Position numbers and translations under genes: made by a program
Part shown: in pieces, positions 55,511 to 63,906 of the stretch
How the letters are laid out: every line of letters begins with the position of its first letter
Position numbering within the stretch: position 1 is the stretch's first letter
Assembly (NCBI RefSeq): GCF_000698595.1
Contig: NZ_JFHC01000015.1
Location: 49,857 to 113,856 of the forward strand
DNA: 64,000 bases
From: Caballeronia glathei
Lineage (GTDB): Bacteria; Pseudomonadota; Gammaproteobacteria; Burkholderiales; Burkholderiaceae
Direction of reading: 5' to 3'
The notes under the pieces: generated by a model
Told to the model about the DNA's origin: nothing
The model's database searches: none
What the model saw: the letters and a program-made list of their open reading frames with translations, nothing else

Positions 55511-56007
55511 TGGATAACCTCAACGCACTCTTTTCCCAGCAGACCTTCGCGCGCGCGATCGAGTTCATCTGGCGCGAGGCCGAGCTGCTCGATCGCCGCG
55601 ACTATCGTGCGTGGCTCGATTTGTGGGAGCCGTCGGGCTTCTATGTCGTGCCGATCGACCCGAACACGACCGACTTCGCGGCAACGCTGAACTACGCGTA
55701 CGACGATCACGACATGCGCGAAAAGCGCGTGCAGCGCATGACATCAGGTTATTCGGCGTCGGCGTCCGATGCAGCGCGCACAGTGCGGACCGTGTCGCGC
55801 TTCACGCTGTCGAGCGATAGCGCGGACCTCGTCGAAGTAAAGTCCTCGCAAATCATCATCGCGTACAAGCGTGGCGTGTCGACCATCTTCGCCGCCGATC
55901 TCGCGCACAAGATCAGCGTGGCAAGCGGCGAGCCGCGTCTCGTCGAGAAGGTCGTCCGCCTGATCGATTCGACCGAAGCACTGAGCGCGATCGGCTTTTT
56001 GCTTTGA
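55507..56007 (+). CDS. iacD: Aromatic-ring-hydroxylating dioxygenase beta subunit, indole-3-acetate degradation
   Basis: 166-aa NTF2-like small subunit: FIWREAELLDRRDYRAWLDLWEPSGFYVVPID at the N-terminus and LVEKVVRLIDSTEALSAIGFLL at the end. Two adjacent ATG codons (55507 and 55510); the first overlaps the iacC stop. Pairs with IacC. Confidence 0.92.
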   Translation: MMDNLNALFSQQTFARAIEFIWREAELLDRRDYRAWLDLWEPSGFYVVPIDPNTTDFAATLNYAYDDHDMREKRVQRMTSGYSASASDAARTVRTVSRFTLSSDSADLVEVKSSQIIIAYKRGVSTIFAADLAHKISVASGEPRLVEKVVRLIDSTEALSAIGFLL

Positions 56008-56067
56008 TGTTCAATCGCACATCGGTGCTTGCGAGCGCCGATGTGCGTTTCCCGGTGACACGCCATC

Positions 56068-56442
56068 ATGCCGACACTCGAAGTCCACCTGCCTCAAGGT
56101 CATGCCGACGAACGCAAGGCAACGCTGATCAGCGGCCTTACCCGGGCGACCGTCGACGCCATCGGAGCGCCCGCCGAATCAGTGCGCATTCTGCTTTCCG
56201 AGCTGCCCGCAGCAAACATCGGCCTTGGGGGCAAGCAAACGCCGTCCGCGCTGCCGGTCATCATCGCGATCCTGATCGCGGGCCGCACCGGTGCGCAGAA
56301 GGAAGCCCTCATCGCGCATTTGTCGGAGACGAGCGCGTCGATACTCGAAACACCGCTCGATGCCACACGCGTGATGATCAAGGAAATCCCCAACACGGAC
56401 TTCGGCATCGGCGGTCAGACGGCGCGCGCCCTCGGCCGCTGA
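56068..56442 (+). CDS. Double-domain tautomerase (4-oxalocrotonate tautomerase superfamily)
   Basis: 124-aa protein made of two 4-OT-like beta-alpha-beta units. The first keeps the catalytic N-terminal proline (MPTLEVHLPQGHADERKATLI) and ends IGLGGKQTPS; the second starts LPVIIAILIAGRTGAQKEALI with P63 and ends FGIGGQTARALGR. Single-unit 4-OTs are about 60 residues; the fusion recalls trimeric members such as cis-CaaD and MSAD. It follows iacD by 60 bp and may tautomerise an iac intermediate or a stalled product. It is not one of the classical iacA-I functions, so its role is open. Confidence 0.85.
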   Translation: MPTLEVHLPQGHADERKATLISGLTRATVDAIGAPAESVRILLSELPAANIGLGGKQTPSALPVIIAILIAGRTGAQKEALIAHLSETSASILETPLDATRVMIKEIPNTDFGIGGQTARALGR

Positions 56443-56454
56443 CTCAGCATGCAT

Positions 56455-57951
56455 TTACGGGCGCGGCGAGAGCGGCAAGGCGAAGCAGCATTCGAGGCCG
56501 CCCGTTTCGGGGCGCCGTGCCCAGATGCGCCCATCATGGCGCGAGACGATGTTCTTGCACAACGACAAGCCGATGCCGTTGCCGCCAGCCTTCGACGAAG
56601 AGAAGCCGTCGAACAGGCGTTCGAGCGCATCGTCAGGCACGCCTGGGCCGTTGTCGATCACGTGCACTTCGGCTGCGACGCCGTTCATCGACGTAGCGAG
56701 CGTGACGGTGCCGCCGGTCGTCTTCGCCCCGGTCAACGCTTCGACCGCGTTGAAGGCCAGATTCAGTATCACCTGGCCGATCAGCACGCGCTCACAACGT
56801 ATCGGCAACGGCTTGTCGCACTGCTCGATCTTGACGGCCACGTCCTCGTCGCGCGCGCGCAGTTCAATGAAATACGCGACATCGGCCAGCACGTCGCGCA
56901 AGTCCGCTTGCGTTTCCGCGGGTTTGCGCTTCACGATGAACTCGCGCACGCTCTTGATGACATGCGCCGCATGCTCCGCCTGGCGATCCGCGGCGCGCAG
57001 GCCCCAGATCGCGCTCTCGACCGCATTCGGCTGATTCAGGCGCTGGATCGCGCCTTCGATGAAGTTGCGAATCGCCGCGAGCGGCTGGCTCAACTCGTGC
57101 GCGATAGCCGTCGCCATTTCGCCCATCGCGTTGTAGCGGCCCGCGTATTCGAGCATGCGGGCCTCGACGCGGCGCGCTTCCTCCATCGCGATCTCGTCGC
57201 TGACATCGCGGAAATGCACGAGCACGCCGTTCAGCTCGTCGTCGATATTGACGCGCCTGCACGTGATGCGCAGCCAGCGCTCCACGCCGTCGCGCCGTGT
57301 GATGCGATAGCGCTGCGCTGGTGTCGAATGGCGGCTTGTCGCACCGCGCAACTGTGCAACGAGGCGGTCTCGATCCGCTGGAATGCAATAGTCGAGCGCC
57401 GTGCCCAGCCAAGCACCGGGCGCGAGGCCGAGCACGCGCCGCCCCGACTCGCTGATGTAGCCGGCCTTGCCGCGCGGCGTGATAACGGCGACGCCCTCGC
57501 CGAGGTCCTGCATGTATTCGCGCAAGCGCGTCTCGTAGCCGCGCAGCTTATGGCGCATCGCGTCCTCCGCGCTGATGTCGCGGAACTGCACCATGACAAC
57601 CGCGCGCTCGCACAGCGGCACAAACGTAGCGACGGCTTCCGAAAGCATGTCGACGCCCGCGCGCGAGCGATAGCACCATTCGTACGATTGCGGCCCTTGT
57701 GTGATCGACCGATCCATCGCGCTCACGGCGATCTCCCGCCGGTACCTGAGGTCGTCGCGCGTCATGTCGTGGGCCTTGAGCGGAAGCAGTTCGTCGACCG
57801 TAAAACCCAGCGCGACGCACGCCGCGCGATTGGCCCACACGATGGCTTTCGTGCGCGCATCGTGCAGCAGGACGCATTGATTGAGCGCATCGAGCAGGAG
57901 GCGGAAATCGGCTTCGGCGGGAAATTCCATGATCGGAAGCGGAGCGCACAT
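56455..57951 (-). CDS. Soluble PAS-domain sensor histidine kinase of the iac cluster
   Basis: 498-aa kinase without membrane segments. Two PAS domains (about residues 12-128 and 145-255) are followed by the H-box AIAHELSQPLAAIRNF (H285), N-box NLAFNAVEAL, G1 VIDNGPGVP and G2 GGNGIGLSLC, giving a FixL/TodS-like plan. It would sense a cytoplasmic ligand, most likely an auxin intermediate. The response regulator lies at 62169, on the other side of the iacA operon; Paraburkholderia iac clusters are known to include such a pair (iacS/iacR2). Alternative starts are 57930, 57975 and 58038; 57951 has AGGT about 10 bp upstream. Confidence 0.9.
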   Translation of the reverse strand: MCAPLPIMEFPAEADFRLLLDALNQCVLLHDARTKAIVWANRAACVALGFTVDELLPLKAHDMTRDDLRYRREIAVSAMDRSITQGPQSYEWCYRSRAGVDMLSEAVATFVPLCERAVVMVQFRDISAEDAMRHKLRGYETRLREYMQDLGEGVAVITPRGKAGYISESGRRVLGLAPGAWLGTALDYCIPADRDRLVAQLRGATSRHSTPAQRYRITRRDGVERWLRITCRRVNIDDELNGVLVHFRDVSDEIAMEEARRVEARMLEYAGRYNAMGEMATAIAHELSQPLAAIRNFIEGAIQRLNQPNAVESAIWGLRAADRQAEHAAHVIKSVREFIVKRKPAETQADLRDVLADVAYFIELRARDEDVAVKIEQCDKPLPIRCERVLIGQVILNLAFNAVEALTGAKTTGGTVTLATSMNGVAAEVHVIDNGPGVPDDALERLFDGFSSSKAGGNGIGLSLCKNIVSRHDGRIWARRPETGGLECCFALPLSPRP

Positions 57952-57994
57952 GAATTCAAGACCTAACCATAGCATCGGCGCGCACGACGCGCCC

Positions 57995-58010
57995 CTAAAG
58001 ATTTCTTTAG
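57995..58010. promoter_or_regulatory. Candidate response-regulator box between kinase gene and iacA
   Basis: CTAAAG-N4-CTTTAG, a perfect inverted repeat 144 bp before iacA. The 6-4-6 design is the same as the ATAAAC-N4-GTTTAT box of TodT/StyR-type response regulators, the class of the regulator at 62169. Inferred activator site for the iacA operon. Confidence 0.55.
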
Positions 58011-58153
58011 CGAGTCGGGATGCTTCACTGAAGAACACGCTCTCCTTCCCAATTGTTTCGCTTTTTTCGTGCTTCTAGACTGGCATCGACGTGTGCAATG
58101 CAACGCACTCCATCCCTTCATTGCCGCCATTCGAACAAACAGGAGACGTCTTC

Positions 58154-59323
58154 ATGTCCGCAACCGCCCTCGCCCGCAACGACGATTACGCCATTCAAAC
58201 CGACGCGCTCGCGCTCGACGACGTCATCGCGGAAATCGCGCAGCGCCGTGAGGAATTCGAACGCCTGTCGCACGTTCCGCGCGACGTCATCGCCAAACTC
58301 AAGCGGGCGGGCATCTATCGCGCGGCTACGCCCAGGCGCTTCGGCGGCGATGCGCGCGCACCCGGGGAATTCCTTGCGATGATCGAGCGCATCGCAACGG
58401 CCGACGGCTCTGCCGCATGGGTCGCGAGCTTCGGGTCGGCGAATCTTTATCTCGCCGCCCTGCCGCTCGCGACGCAGGCCGCCATCTACGCGGGCGGACC
58501 CGATCAGGTGTTCGCAGGGGGACTCTTTCCCGTGCAGAACGCCGCGCCCGAACCGGGTGGCTATCGCGTGAACGGCACGTGGAGGTTCGCAAGCGGCTGC
58601 AAGGGCGCAGACTGGCTCGGTGTGGGGATCGGCACTGGAAAGCCCGGTGAGGCCCCGGGAAAGCCACGCACCGCGGTGTTCAGACCCGAGCAGGTGGAGA
58701 TCGTCGAGGACTGGAACGTGGTCGGCATGCAGGGCACCGGCAGTCACGATCTGCGCGTGACGGACCAGTTCGTCGCCGAGGACTGGACCTTCGTGCGCGG
58801 CGGTGCGTCCACGGTCGATGAGCCGCTCTATCGCTATCCGACCATCGCTTACGCGGCGCAAGTGCTTGCCGTGGTGAACCTCGGTCTCGCGCGCGCGGCG
58901 CTCGATGTCGCGAACCACATGGCGGGCGGGCGCAAGACAACGACTGGCGCACCGCAGCTCGCCGATCGCGCGTACTACCGCATCGAACTTGCGAAGGCCG
59001 AGGCGCAACTGCGCTCCGCACGGGCGTTCTTCTACGAATCCACCGACACCGTATGGCAGTCGATCCTCGCGGGCAACGACGTGACCTCCGAGCAAGTGAG
59101 CCTGTTGCGCCTGTCGGCCACGCAGATCGCGCGTGAAGGCGCGGACGTGGTGAACCGCGCTTATCGCCTGGGCGGCACGATTGCGATCTATCGCACCCAT
59201 CCGCTGCAACGCCTCATGCGCGACGCCATGGTCGTCACGCAGCACGCATTCCTCGGCGAAGGCAACTACGACGGCGCGGGCGCCGTGTTCGTCGGTGTGC
59301 CACCGATTCCGGGCTATCTCTAA
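58154..59323 (+). CDS. iacA: Indole-3-acetate monooxygenase (acyl-CoA dehydrogenase fold)
   Basis: 389-aa flavin-dependent oxygenase of the acyl-CoA dehydrogenase superfamily (HpaH/DszC-like group). It begins the attack on indole-3-acetate by hydroxylating the indole ring, using reduced flavin from IacG. Typical blocks are GIYRAATPRRFGGDARAPGEF, DGSAAWVASFGSANLYLA, RFASGCKGADWLGVG, VVGMQGTGSHDLRVTDQFV and the C-terminal YRTHPLQRLMRDAMVVTQHAFLG. AGGAGA stands upstream of ATG 58154. First gene of the operon iacA-iacB-iacI-iacH-iacE. Confidence 0.93.
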   Translation: MSATALARNDDYAIQTDALALDDVIAEIAQRREEFERLSHVPRDVIAKLKRAGIYRAATPRRFGGDARAPGEFLAMIERIATADGSAAWVASFGSANLYLAALPLATQAAIYAGGPDQVFAGGLFPVQNAAPEPGGYRVNGTWRFASGCKGADWLGVGIGTGKPGEAPGKPRTAVFRPEQVEIVEDWNVVGMQGTGSHDLRVTDQFVAEDWTFVRGGASTVDEPLYRYPTIAYAAQVLAVVNLGLARAALDVANHMAGGRKTTTGAPQLADRAYYRIELAKAEAQLRSARAFFYESTDTVWQSILAGNDVTSEQVSLLRLSATQIAREGADVVNRAYRLGGTIAIYRTHPLQRLMRDAMVVTQHAFLGEGNYDGAGAVFVGVPPIPGYL

Positions 59324-59356
59324 GCCCTCTCCATTGCATGAAAAGGACCTTACTTC

Positions 59357-59734
59357 ATGAGCGACAATCGAACTCTTCCGTTGCGCGTGCTGTTCTGCTG
59401 CGGCGTCACGCAGAACTTCTTTGACTTGCCGCGCGAGCAGATCGGCGAGGTGTGGCAAGCGTACGGCAAGATGCTCAGTGCCGTCGAAGCGATGGACAAC
59501 GTGCGCCTGCTGGGCGTGATGGACGACGACCGGCTCGTCGTCGGACAGTCGGACGGCGCGCCGTGGACCTTCTACATGATGGCGGACGTCGCCGATTTCG
59601 ACACCGCCGTGGCCGTCTGCAATCTGTATCGCACGACGCCTGTCGGCGAGTACAACCTGTGGCGCTATGGCAAGATCGAAGCGCGTGTGGGCCGCGCGTT
59701 GACCGTTCCGCCCGCCGTCTCCAGCAATGCGTGA
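59357..59734 (+). CDS. iacB: IacB-like protein
   Basis: 125-aa protein with LPLRVLFCCGVTQNFFDLPREQ at the N-terminus and ending in a GEYNLWRYGKIEARVGR block. The order directly after iacA and the size match IacB of known iac clusters, where the biochemical role is not settled. AAAAGGA precedes the ATG. Overlaps iacI by 8 bp. Confidence 0.85.
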   Translation: MSDNRTLPLRVLFCCGVTQNFFDLPREQIGEVWQAYGKMLSAVEAMDNVRLLGVMDDDRLVVGQSDGAPWTFYMMADVADFDTAVAVCNLYRTTPVGEYNLWRYGKIEARVGRALTVPPAVSSNA

Positions 59735-60257
59735 CGTCATGAGGCCATCGATCATCGAGGCGTTGCAGGCCCGCGTCGCCGCGCTGGAAGCACAGAACGC
59801 GGTGCGCAGCACCATCGCCCGCTATATGGCGCTGTGCGACGTGCCCGCACATGCGCTTGCGGGAGAAGCGCTCGCGGCGCTCTTCACCGAAGATGCCGTG
59901 TGGGAAGGCATCGGTCCGCAATACGCGCACAAGTTCGGCCGCCTGGAAGGGCCGGAGCGCATCGTCGAGATGTTCCAGCGGTATCTTCCGCCCACGCCGC
60001 ACTTCGCCACCAACGTGCACTTCCTGACGTCCGAGCACATCGAGGTCGAAGGCGGCACGGCGAAGGGCCGCTGGATCATGCTCCAGGCCTCGGGTTACGT
60101 CGACGGGAAAGCGGAATTGATTTCCGCGCGCCTGGAAGTCGATTTCGCACCGGCGCCGCACGACCGAGGCCCTGAATGGCTGATACGGCACTTCCGCACC
60201 GAGCGGCTCTTCGACGCGCCCTGGCAAGTCAACCCACGAAAAGGAATCACTGCATGA
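59727..60257 (+). CDS. iacI: SnoaL-like (NTF2-fold) protein, indole-3-acetate degradation
   Basis: 176-aa protein with an N-terminal helix (IIEALQARVAALEAQNAVRSTIARYMALCD) and a SnoaL-type alpha+beta barrel (LFTEDAVWEGIGPQYAH, TNVHFLTSEHIEVEG, WLIRHFRTERLFDAPW). Its exact step is not established; family members are hydratases, isomerases or cyclases. A start at 59739 is an alternative. Overlaps iacB by 8 bp and iacH by 4 bp, so translation is coupled throughout. Confidence 0.85.
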   Translation: MRDVMRPSIIEALQARVAALEAQNAVRSTIARYMALCDVPAHALAGEALAALFTEDAVWEGIGPQYAHKFGRLEGPERIVEMFQRYLPPTPHFATNVHFLTSEHIEVEGGTAKGRWIMLQASGYVDGKAELISARLEVDFAPAPHDRGPEWLIRHFRTERLFDAPWQVNPRKGITA

Positions 60258-61390
60258 GCGCATTCATCAGCGAATTCGATCTGCACACGCGCGCGGCGGC
60301 CGATGCGCCGACAATCGCCATCAAGGACAGCATCGATATCGCGGGCTATGCGACCACGGCCGCATGCCGCGCGCTCGTGGACCAGCCGGTGGCCGCTACG
60401 CATGCCCAAGTCGTGCAGGGATTGCTCGATGCGGGCTGGCGCATCAACGGCAAGACCAACATGCACGAACTCGCGTTCGGCATGACGGGCATCAACGGCT
60501 TCACCGGCACGCCGAAAAATCCGCAAGACGCCGCACGTATCCCCGGCGGGTCGTCGAGCGGTTCGGCTTCCGTCGTCGGCCTCCGTCTCGCCGACGCCGC
60601 GCTCGGCACGGATACGGGCGGCTCCGTGCGCGGCCCGGCCGCATGCTGCGGAGTGGCCGGTTTCAAACCGACGTTCGGGCGCGTGTCGCGCGACGGCATC
60701 ACCCCGAAGGAGACAACCCTCGACTGCGTCGGCCCGTTCGCGCGCGAGATGCGCGTGCTGATCGACGTAATGACGGCCATCGATCCCACGTTCGATACAC
60801 GCACCGCACGCGCGAATGCTTCGAAGTCCACAGTCGGGATCGTTGAGGTGCAGGCGGATGCGGGCATCCCGAACGCGATCGAATCAGCCGTGTACCGCGC
60901 CGACTTCGTCTCGCGCAAGGTCGAACTGGATGCGATGACGGACGCGTTCGCCGCGGGCCTCGCCGTCATCAATGCGGAGACCTGGCGGGCGTTCGGGCAT
61001 CTCGTCGACACGGGCAAGCTCGGTGCGGATCTCGTCGCGCGGCTGCGCGCAGCGTCGAACACCACGTCCACCGATCTCGAAGCGGCTGAGCGCGTTAAAC
61101 GAACGTTCACGGCGGCGGTAGAGCGCGCGCTCGAAGACCTGGACGTGCTCGTGCTGCCGACCCTGCCCGCATTTCCGATCACCCTGGAAGCGGCGCGCGC
61201 GGGCACGTCGGTCATCGCGATGTCGTCACTGATTCGGCCCTTCAATCTCAGTGGCCATCCGGCGTTGAGCATTCCGGTGCCGGTTGCAGGATCCGCGCTC
61301 AAGGCGGGCTTGCAGATCGTCGGGCGCAAGGGCGCAGACGAGAAGGTCTGCTCCGTCGCCGCTCATCTGGAAGCGGCGCTTGCTGCATGA
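60254..61390 (+). CDS. iacH: Amidase-signature family protein, indole-3-acetate degradation
   Basis: 378-aa amidase-signature enzyme. The Ser-cisSer-Lys catalytic set is visible as K24 in TIAIKDSIDIAG, the serine run in IPGGSSSGSA (about 98-105) and the nucleophile in GTDTGGSVRGPAA (S124). It is shorter than the usual 450-500 residues but complete in the core. ATG overlaps the iacI stop. In iac pathways it is thought to hydrolyse an amide formed when the indole ring is opened, though this has not been firmly shown. Confidence 0.9.
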   Translation: MSAFISEFDLHTRAAADAPTIAIKDSIDIAGYATTAACRALVDQPVAATHAQVVQGLLDAGWRINGKTNMHELAFGMTGINGFTGTPKNPQDAARIPGGSSSGSASVVGLRLADAALGTDTGGSVRGPAACCGVAGFKPTFGRVSRDGITPKETTLDCVGPFAREMRVLIDVMTAIDPTFDTRTARANASKSTVGIVEVQADAGIPNAIESAVYRADFVSRKVELDAMTDAFAAGLAVINAETWRAFGHLVDTGKLGADLVARLRAASNTTSTDLEAAERVKRTFTAAVERALEDLDVLVLPTLPAFPITLEAARAGTSVIAMSSLIRPFNLSGHPALSIPVPVAGSALKAGLQIVGRKGADEKVCSVAAHLEAALAA

Positions 61391-61420
61391 AAACCAACAC
61401 GCCCAAAGGAACTGTCAGTC

Positions 61421-62164
61421 ATGTCGAATAGAGTCGTGCTCATCACGGGTGCTGCGCGCGGCCTGGGCGCTGTCGTCGCCCGGCGCTTTCATGAGGCGGG
61501 TTACAAGGTCGCATTGGCCGATATCGCCGTCGAGGCCGCGAAGACGCTCGCGCGCGAATTGAGCGAGGATGGGACGAGCGCATGTGCAATCAAGCTCGAT
61601 GTCTCATCAAAAGCGGACTTTGAAGCAGCGCGCGATGCGTTGCTCGAACGCTGGGACGCAATCGATGCGATCGTCAACAACGCGGGAGCGTCGAAGGTCA
61701 TCCCCGTGATGGAGATCACGGCTGAGCAATTCGATCAGGTCATCGACATCAACTTGCGCAGCGTCCTGTTCGGCTGCCAGGTGTTCGGCCAGTACTTCGC
61801 CGGTCGCGGCGCGGGCCGCATCGTCAACATCGCTTCACTCGCGGGGCAGAACGGCGGCTCGGCCACCGGTGCGCACTATGCCGCCGCCAAGGGCGGCGCG
61901 ATCACGCTGACCAAAGTATTCGCGCGCGATCTCGCGCCACACGGCGTGACCGTCAACGCCATCTCTCCGGGGCCACTCGATCTGCCGATCGTTCACGAGA
62001 GCGTGCCCGCCGACAAGCTGCAGAAAGTGATCGCGGGCATTCCCGTGGGCAAGCTCGGCTCGGCTGCATACATCGCCGACGTCGCGGTGCTGCTCGCTTC
62101 GGCCGATGCGTATTTTGCCAACGGCGCATGCTGGGACGTGAATGGCGGCCTCTACATGCGCTGA
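61421..62164 (+). CDS. iacE: Short-chain dehydrogenase/reductase, indole-3-acetate degradation
   Basis: 247-aa SDR with cofactor motif TGAARGLGAVVA, NNAGA, and the catalytic Ser-Tyr-Lys as NIASLAG, HYAAAKGG. It is reported in other iac systems to act with IacA products to give dioxindole-3-acetate. AAAGGA lies upstream of ATG 61421. Last gene of the operon; its stop is 4 bp from the convergent response-regulator gene, with no room for a terminator. Confidence 0.92.
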   Translation: MSNRVVLITGAARGLGAVVARRFHEAGYKVALADIAVEAAKTLARELSEDGTSACAIKLDVSSKADFEAARDALLERWDAIDAIVNNAGASKVIPVMEITAEQFDQVIDINLRSVLFGCQVFGQYFAGRGAGRIVNIASLAGQNGGSATGAHYAAAKGGAITLTKVFARDLAPHGVTVNAISPGPLDLPIVHESVPADKLQKVIAGIPVGKLGSAAYIADVAVLLASADAYFANGACWDVNGGLYMR

Positions 62165-62168
62165 CGCA

Positions 62169-62801
62169 TCACGCCTGATTGTCGCCTGGCGGACTCCACA
62201 CTTCGAGCACGTCCCGCACGAGCGCCGCGATGGACGCCGCACCGAGCTTCTCCTTGATGCTCGCGCGATGCACGTCCACGGTCTTCACGCTGATCGACAG
62301 ATCGGCGGCGATGCGCTTGCTGCCCTTTCCTTCGATCACGCCGCGCAGCACTTCCTTCTCGCGCGCCGTGAGCGACTCTACGCGTTCGCGGAGCTCGCGC
62401 TGGCGCTTATCCTTCGCATGGCGCTGCGTTGCCAGTTTCATGGCGCGCTGTACGCGCTCGAGCATCTGCTGCGAGTTGTAAGGCTTCTCGACAAAGTCGA
62501 TCGCACCGTGCTGCAAGGCACGAACCGACATCGGAATGTCGCCGTGTCCGCTCACGAAGATGATCGGCAAGGTCGCGCCGAGGCGATTCAGTTCCGACTG
62601 CACGTCGAAGCCACTCGATTCGGGCATCCGCACGTCGAGCACGAGGCAAGCGGGCGTGTTCACGTCGAACGCGCTCAGGAACTCCGCCGCGCTCGCAAAG
62701 CCCTCCGACTTCACACCCACCGATTCGAGCAGCCAGGCGAGCGAGGTTCGCATGCCATTGTCGTCATCGACGATATACACCACCGGAGCGGGAGAGTTCA
62801 T
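62169..62801 (-). CDS. FixJ/TodT-type response regulator of the iac cluster
   Basis: 210-aa two-domain regulator: receiver with the acidic pocket VDDDNG, phospho-acceptor D56 in LVLDVRMPESSG and K106 in FVEKPY, then a LuxR-type helix-turn-helix (LTAREKEVLRGVIEGKGSKRIAADLSISVKTVDVHR). ATG 62801 starts right at the receiver; the frame extends to 62894 with a less likely leader. It should be the partner of the PAS kinase at 56455 and may bind CTAAAG-N4-CTTTAG at 57995-58010. Confidence 0.9.
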   Translation of the reverse strand: MNSPAPVVYIVDDDNGMRTSLAWLLESVGVKSEGFASAAEFLSAFDVNTPACLVLDVRMPESSGFDVQSELNRLGATLPIIFVSGHGDIPMSVRALQHGAIDFVEKPYNSQQMLERVQRAMKLATQRHAKDKRQRELRERVESLTAREKEVLRGVIEGKGSKRIAADLSISVKTVDVHRASIKEKLGAASIAALVRDVLEVWSPPGDNQA

Positions 62802-63090
62802 TGCGATGGCTCTTTCAGTACAGGCTCGCGGGGACCACGCGCCCCGTGGGGTTCGCAGTCGCGCGGCCAGGTCGTCATTCTTCTGGAACTTCATGATAAC
62901 CAGCCGAAACGGACGAGGAAAGTCCCTTTCATGGCTTCGCAGTCGGTAAATCCTTTAGTGCGCTTGGTGACGATGCCAGGCGCAAGGGCGAATCATGCGG
63001 ATTTTATTCGTCTGTTACGACGCGTACGCTTGAACCGCAACGTGACAGATAGCATTAGTACACATCGAGCATCGAACCGGAGACCTCCCT

Positions 63091-63630
63091 ATGTCCGCCA
63101 CGCATCATGAAGCCGCACGCCCCGAGATCGACCCTACCCGCAAACAGTTTCGCCAGGCGATGGCGCATCTGGGCGCAGCCGTCAATGTCATCACCACAAA
63201 CGGTTCGGCCGGCCGGTGCGGGATCACGGCGAGTGCCGTGTGCTCCGTGACCGACGCCCCTCCGACGCTGCTGGTGTGCCTGAACCGTTCGAGCGCAATG
63301 CACGCCGCGTTCGTTCGCAATCGCCGTGTCTGCGTCAATGTCCTGCCCGGTCATTGCGAAGAAATCGCGCAGCATTTTGCGGGTCTCACGCAATTGTCGA
63401 TGGCAGAGCGTTTCTCGCTGCCGTTATGGGATGAAGGCTTGCATGGCGTGCCCGTCTTGCGCGATGCGCTGGCGAGCCTGCAAGGCAGCATCGTCGAGGC
63501 GAAGGACGTGGGATCGCATTCGGTGATGTTTGTTCAACCCGACGTCATTCGCATGCGCGACGATGGCGATGCGTTGATTTACTTCGGACGAAACTTTCAC
63601 CGTATTCCGCGTGTGGTGGTGGAGTCGTAG
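63091..63630 (+). CDS. iacG: Flavin reductase, indole-3-acetate degradation
   Basis: 179-aa NAD(P)H:flavin reductase of the HpaC-like DIM6/NTAB group. Family pattern: FRQAMAHLGAAVNVITT, GITASAVCSVTDAPPTLLVCLNRSS, VCVNVLPGHCEEIAQHFAG, and the end ALIYFGRNFHRI. It supplies reduced flavin to IacA. It is separated from the iacA operon by the response-regulator gene and has its own promoter region (62802-63090), with CGGAGA as ribosome-binding site. Confidence 0.92.
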   Translation: MSATHHEAARPEIDPTRKQFRQAMAHLGAAVNVITTNGSAGRCGITASAVCSVTDAPPTLLVCLNRSSAMHAAFVRNRRVCVNVLPGHCEEIAQHFAGLTQLSMAERFSLPLWDEGLHGVPVLRDALASLQGSIVEAKDVGSHSVMFVQPDVIRMRDDGDALIYFGRNFHRIPRVVVES

Positions 63631-63828
63631 CAACCTCGGAGGACCATCCGATGTTATTCGGTGGCAGATCAGCGCCATCTTGCTGCGGCAACCGCTGATT
63701 CTGGAGCGCATGTGGGCGCCCGTTGGCAATCGCCACGGGCCCGAAAAAAACCGCCACTGCTGTTGCGAAAGAAGCCAGGACGCCTACCGTGAAGAAGGAC
63801 GCCGCGCTTTGCATCGGGCACGGCCCGT

Positions 63829-63865
63829 AAAAACGCCCCTCACTGTCACAGTGGAGGGGCGTTTT
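63829..63865. terminator. Strong intrinsic terminator, likely bidirectional
   Basis: AAAACGCCCCTC-ACTG, loop TCA, CAGTG-GAGGGGCGTTTT: a GC-rich stem with one bulge, flanked by A-run and T-run on both sides. It ends the iacG transcript from the left and the minus-strand gene from the right. Confidence 0.88.
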
Positions 63866-63906
63866 GCTTTCAAATGCGATGCGGAACGTATCCAGTCATC
63901 GCCCCG

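Noticed and set aside
56449..57966. 505-codon plus-strand frame opposite the histidine kinase
   Set aside because: Antisense shadow; kinase H, N and G boxes are on the minus strand.
58118..59815. 565-codon minus-strand frame opposite iacA and iacB
   Set aside because: Covers two well-supported plus-strand genes and has no recognisable motif.
63545..63814. Minus-strand frame with a signal-peptide-like start
   Set aside because: It overlaps the 3' end of iacG, loses protein-like composition after about 30 residues, and has no ribosome-binding site.
63723..63830. Plus-strand TTG frame with a Lys/Ala-rich ending just before the terminator
   Set aside because: Only 35 codons, no standard start; resembles a phasin/histone-like tail by chance or as a remnant, not enough to call.
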